Source: Candidatus Pelagibacterales bacterium (GTDB taxonomy: Bacteria > Pseudomonadota > Alphaproteobacteria > Pelagibacterales > AG-422-B15). From it: 8,584 nucleotides of DNA. The notes beneath the pieces were generated by a model. The model saw nothing but the letters and a program-made list of their open reading frames with translations. It was not told the origin of the DNA and made no database searches. Position 1 is the stretch's first letter, and every line of letters begins with the position of its first letter. The position numbers were made by a program, and so were the translations under genes. Below are positions 7,181 to 8,584 of this stretch, piece after piece. The stretch covers positions 1-8,584 of the forward strand of contig JADHQX010000049.1 in assembly GCA_016777745.1 (NCBI GenBank), written 5' to 3'.

Positions 7181-8316
7181 TACTTCATTTTTTCAAGACG
7201 TGAGCTAAATGGCAACGCAACAATTTCAATATCTCTTTCTTCATCATCTACAACTGCTTTAAAGATTTCAGTTGAAGAAATTTTATCAATTTTCACAAAT
7301 CCAATGCCTATATTACATCCAAAAGTTGGGCTGTATATACAGCTAGATATGAAACCTTGATTAATATTATTCCCATCAATCAACGGCATTCTTCTTAAAT
7401 TATAGCCAATATTTTTTCCAGAAATTTTAAATCCTGTGAATTGCTTTTCTATACCGTTATCACGAATTTTTTTTAATGCATCCTTACCAATAAAATCAGC
7501 TTCTTGATCAAGGTCACAAAACTTTGGTAAATTTAATTCTAAAGGATTGTCTTCAAGAGTTGTATCCCCTAAATGTGAAATCATACCAGCTTCCATTCTA
7601 TCAATTTGATTAGGAGAACCAGGAGCAATATTATAAGACTGCCCAGCTTCCATTAGTTTGTCCCACAATGGGTTGCCGTCAGCTGCAAATTTAATATAGA
7701 TCTCATAACCATTCTGATTGCTCCAACCACTTCTAGCTACAACTACAGGTATATTAAATAGCTCTGTTTCTACAAATTGATAATACTTCAGGTTCATAAT
7801 GGCTTCATTGTCTTCGCTAATTTCTCTCATCATATCAAATGATTTTGGTCCTTGAAGCGCAAGTGGACATGCCTCTGGCTCTGTTACAGTAACTCTAAAT
7901 TTGCTATGTAGCGCTATAGCTTTGCACCACAGTAAAACATCTGTATCTGCAATACTTAACCAGTATTTATTCTTGCTAAACTTTAGAACTAGAGGGTCAT
8001 TTACTATGCCTCCATTTTCATCGGTTAATAAACAGTACCTACAAAAACCATCTTTAAACGTAGATAAATTTCTTGGAGTTAAATATTGAACAAACTCAGC
8101 AGCGTCCTCACCTTCAATTTGCACTTGTCTTTCAGCAGCCACGTCCCAGATACTTACATCTTCAACTAGTGACTTATAATCTTCTTCATTTGATTTATAC
8201 ATAGTTGGCATAAACATATGATTATAAACTGTAAAAGAAGTTACTCCCGCTTTAAGTGTTCCTTCATAAAAAGGAGATTTTCTAATTCTTGGTGTGTATA
8301 CGATAGATTTTGACAT
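7180..8316 (-). CDS. dmdA: DmdA-like dimethylsulfoniopropionate demethylase / GcvT-fold aminomethyltransferase
   Basis: A 378-residue GcvT-fold protein with the closest resemblance to DmdA, which moves a methyl group from DMSP to THF, giving 3-methylmercaptopropionate and 5-methyl-THF in the cytoplasm. Seen: SPFYEGTLKAG at residues 14-24, FTVYNHMFMPT at 28-38, SIWDVAAERQVQIEG at 55-69, GFCRYCLLTDENGGIVNDPL at 90-109, YWLSIADTDVLLW at 118-130, CPLALQGPKSFD at 150-161, and ARSGWSNQNGYEIY at 194-207. These follow SAR11 DmdA stretch by stretch, including VNDP where true GcvT has the catalytic DD. W198, E205 and Y207 line up, by remembered numbering, with DMSP-site residues of Pelagibacter DmdA. 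DmdA itself is about 370 residues, so length fits. Related non-DMSP paralogues exist, so the substrate is not certain. It is the first gene after a terminator, with no clear ribosome binding site, and its stop overlaps the SCO1 start. Confidence 0.75.
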   Translation of the reverse strand: MSKSIVYTPRIRKSPFYEGTLKAGVTSFTVYNHMFMPTMYKSNEEDYKSLVEDVSIWDVAAERQVQIEGEDAAEFVQYLTPRNLSTFKDGFCRYCLLTDENGGIVNDPLVLKFSKNKYWLSIADTDVLLWCKAIALHSKFRVTVTEPEACPLALQGPKSFDMMREISEDNEAIMNLKYYQFVETELFNIPVVVARSGWSNQNGYEIYIKFAADGNPLWDKLMEAGQSYNIAPGSPNQIDRMEAGMISHLGDTTLEDNPLELNLPKFCDLDQEADFIGKDALKKIRDNGIEKQFTGFKISGKNIGYNLRRMPLIDGNNINQGFISSCIYSPTFGCNIGIGFVKIDKISSTEIFKAVVDDEERDIEIVALPFSSRLEKMK

Positions 8317-8335
8317 GACTGGTATTTAAATCTTA

Positions 8336-8341
8336 ATTATA
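8336..8341 (-). promoter_or_regulatory. TATAAT -10-like box before the DmdA-like gene
   Basis: A perfect TATAAT on the minus strand ends 19 nt before the ATG at 8316, directly after the terminator's U-tract. A -35 box at 16-18 bp would fall inside the terminator hairpin and matches poorly (TTCTTC at 17 bp). With a terminator just upstream, the DmdA-like gene needs its own promoter, which favours this site. AT-rich background limits confidence. Confidence 0.35.
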
Positions 8342-8380
8342 AAAAAGAAACCCCAAGTGAAGAAAAACTTCACTTGAGGT
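8338..8380 (-). terminator. Intrinsic (Rho-independent) terminator
   Basis: On the minus strand the arms 8380-8368 and 8362-8350 form a 13-bp stem with a single G-U pair and a 5-nt loop (8367-8363). A U-rich run (TTTCTTTTTT) follows. It begins 11 bp after the stop of the upstream partial gene, so it ends that transcript and separates it from the DmdA-like gene. On the plus strand the same stem has a C-A mismatch and is also followed by a T-run (8384-8390), so it may work weakly in both directions. Confidence 0.9.
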
Positions 8381-8391
8381 ATATTTTTTTA

Positions 8392-8584
8392 TTAGCCTTT
8401 TACTGTTTCTCTAGTATTTGCATTATGAGATTCAGTGAAGGGTATTTCTACTGTGACTGCATCTACAGGGACTCCTGGAGTATCTGCGTACATGTCTGGT
8501 AGGTGAACTTTAAACTTCTTGCCAATTTCCCCTTTTGGAAATCCATTAGCATTTAAAGTTCCATCAAATGGTACATAACCCATT
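8392..8584 (-). CDS. C-terminal fragment, likely of a GcvT/DmdA/LigM-fold methyl- or aminomethyltransferase
   Basis: About 63 residues are readable up to a TAA at 8394-8392, and the frame is open at the window edge. The Met at 8583 is therefore probably internal rather than the start. Seen: GYVPFDG, then KGEIGKKFKVHLPD, then VDAVTVEIPFTESHNANTRE. This is the order expected in the C-terminal barrel of GcvT-fold proteins, where a strand ending in 'GYV' is followed by 'G-x-x-hydrophobic-x-V' and a closing 'V-A-x-V-x-x-PF'. The ending with N-A-N-x-RE resembles the longer DmdA/LigM-type members. It could belong to a THF-dependent demethylase, an aminomethyltransferase, or a fused enzyme such as a TMAO demethylase-type protein; the fragment is too short to choose. 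The terminator follows its stop by 11 bp. Confidence 0.5.
   Translation of the reverse strand, partial: MGYVPFDGTLNANGFPKGEIGKKFKVHLPDMYADTPGVPVDAVTVEIPFTESHNANTRETVKG

Noticed and set aside
7175..7360. Plus-strand open frames at 7175-7360 and 7901-8089 opposite the DmdA-like gene
   Set aside because: Both are antisense to conserved coding sequence and have no independent signals.
7180..8316. Calling the DmdA-like gene gcvT (glycine cleavage T protein)
   Set aside because: The acidic DD motif of GcvT is replaced by VNDP as in DmdA, the IWDV...ERQV and GYEIY stretches are DmdA-like, and no gcvH or gcvP is nearby.
8392..8583. A complete 63-residue small protein starting at the Met at 8583
   Set aside because: The frame is open to the window edge, and the sequence looks like the closing barrel of a larger GcvT-fold protein.
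1..8584. CRISPR arrays, tRNA or rRNA genes, insertion sequences, phage or defence genes
   Set aside because: No repeat-spacer pattern, no terminal inverted repeats and no transposase, integrase or nuclease motifs were seen. The window is filled by metabolic and chaperone genes.

Overview
The window looks like a piece of an AT-rich, tightly packed genome. It has short intergenic gaps, overlapping start and stop codons, and every recognised gene on the minus strand. The gene content is osmolyte and methylated-amine catabolism: a DmdA-like demethylase, a dimethylglycine dehydrogenase-type flavoprotein and the beta subunit of heterotetrameric sarcosine oxidase. The AFG1/ZapE ATPase has wording typical of alphaproteobacterial members (a VTNIADAMILG stretch after the Walker B motif and a PLGSEDY stretch near the C-terminus). 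A streamlined marine alphaproteobacterium of the SAR11 or AEGEAN-169 kind is the best guess. This rests on style and content, not on a marker gene; low-GC marine gammaproteobacteria such as the Thioglobus group are a less likely alternative.

Layout in the direction of transcription (high to low coordinates). (1) 8584-8392: the 3' end of a gene whose product resembles the C-terminal barrel of GcvT/DmdA/LigM-type proteins. (2) 8380-8338: a strong intrinsic terminator, with a TATAAT box at its end. (3) 8316-7180: a DmdA-like demethylase. (4) 7180-6533: a SCO1/SenC copper chaperone, whose start overlaps the previous stop by one base (TAATG). (5) 6474-5827: a DUF1326 protein with a clustered cysteine motif. 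(6) 5801-3354: a DMGDH-like FAD/THF enzyme. (7) 3339-2248: AFG1/ZapE, preceded by a good sigma70-like promoter set so close to the ATG that the mRNA may be leaderless. (8) 2251-1025: a DadA-like FAD oxidoreductase, overlapping the previous gene by 4 bp (ATGA). (9) 1022-1: soxB, starting 2 bp after the previous stop and cut off by the window edge. No intergenic stretch longer than about 75 bp exists, and no RNA gene, mobile element or CRISPR array was seen.

How the genes may work together: glycine betaine, after loss of one methyl group elsewhere, gives dimethylglycine. The DMGDH-like enzyme would convert it to sarcosine, and SoxBDAG (only SoxB is visible) would convert sarcosine to glycine, each step passing a C1 unit to tetrahydrofolate. 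The DmdA-like protein would add methyl-THF from dimethylsulfoniopropionate (DMSP) or a related methylated compound. The DadA-like flavoprotein fits as a further amino- or imino-acid oxidase of unknown substrate. The SCO1 and DUF1326 genes sit between two demethylation genes and suggest a copper or thiol-redox function that is co-expressed with the pathway. AFG1/ZapE has no obvious metabolic link. Nothing here is a clearly new system. The most unusual points are the SCO1-DUF1326 pair inside an osmolyte operon, the possibly leaderless AFG1 promoter, and the clustering of three THF-dependent GcvT-fold proteins.
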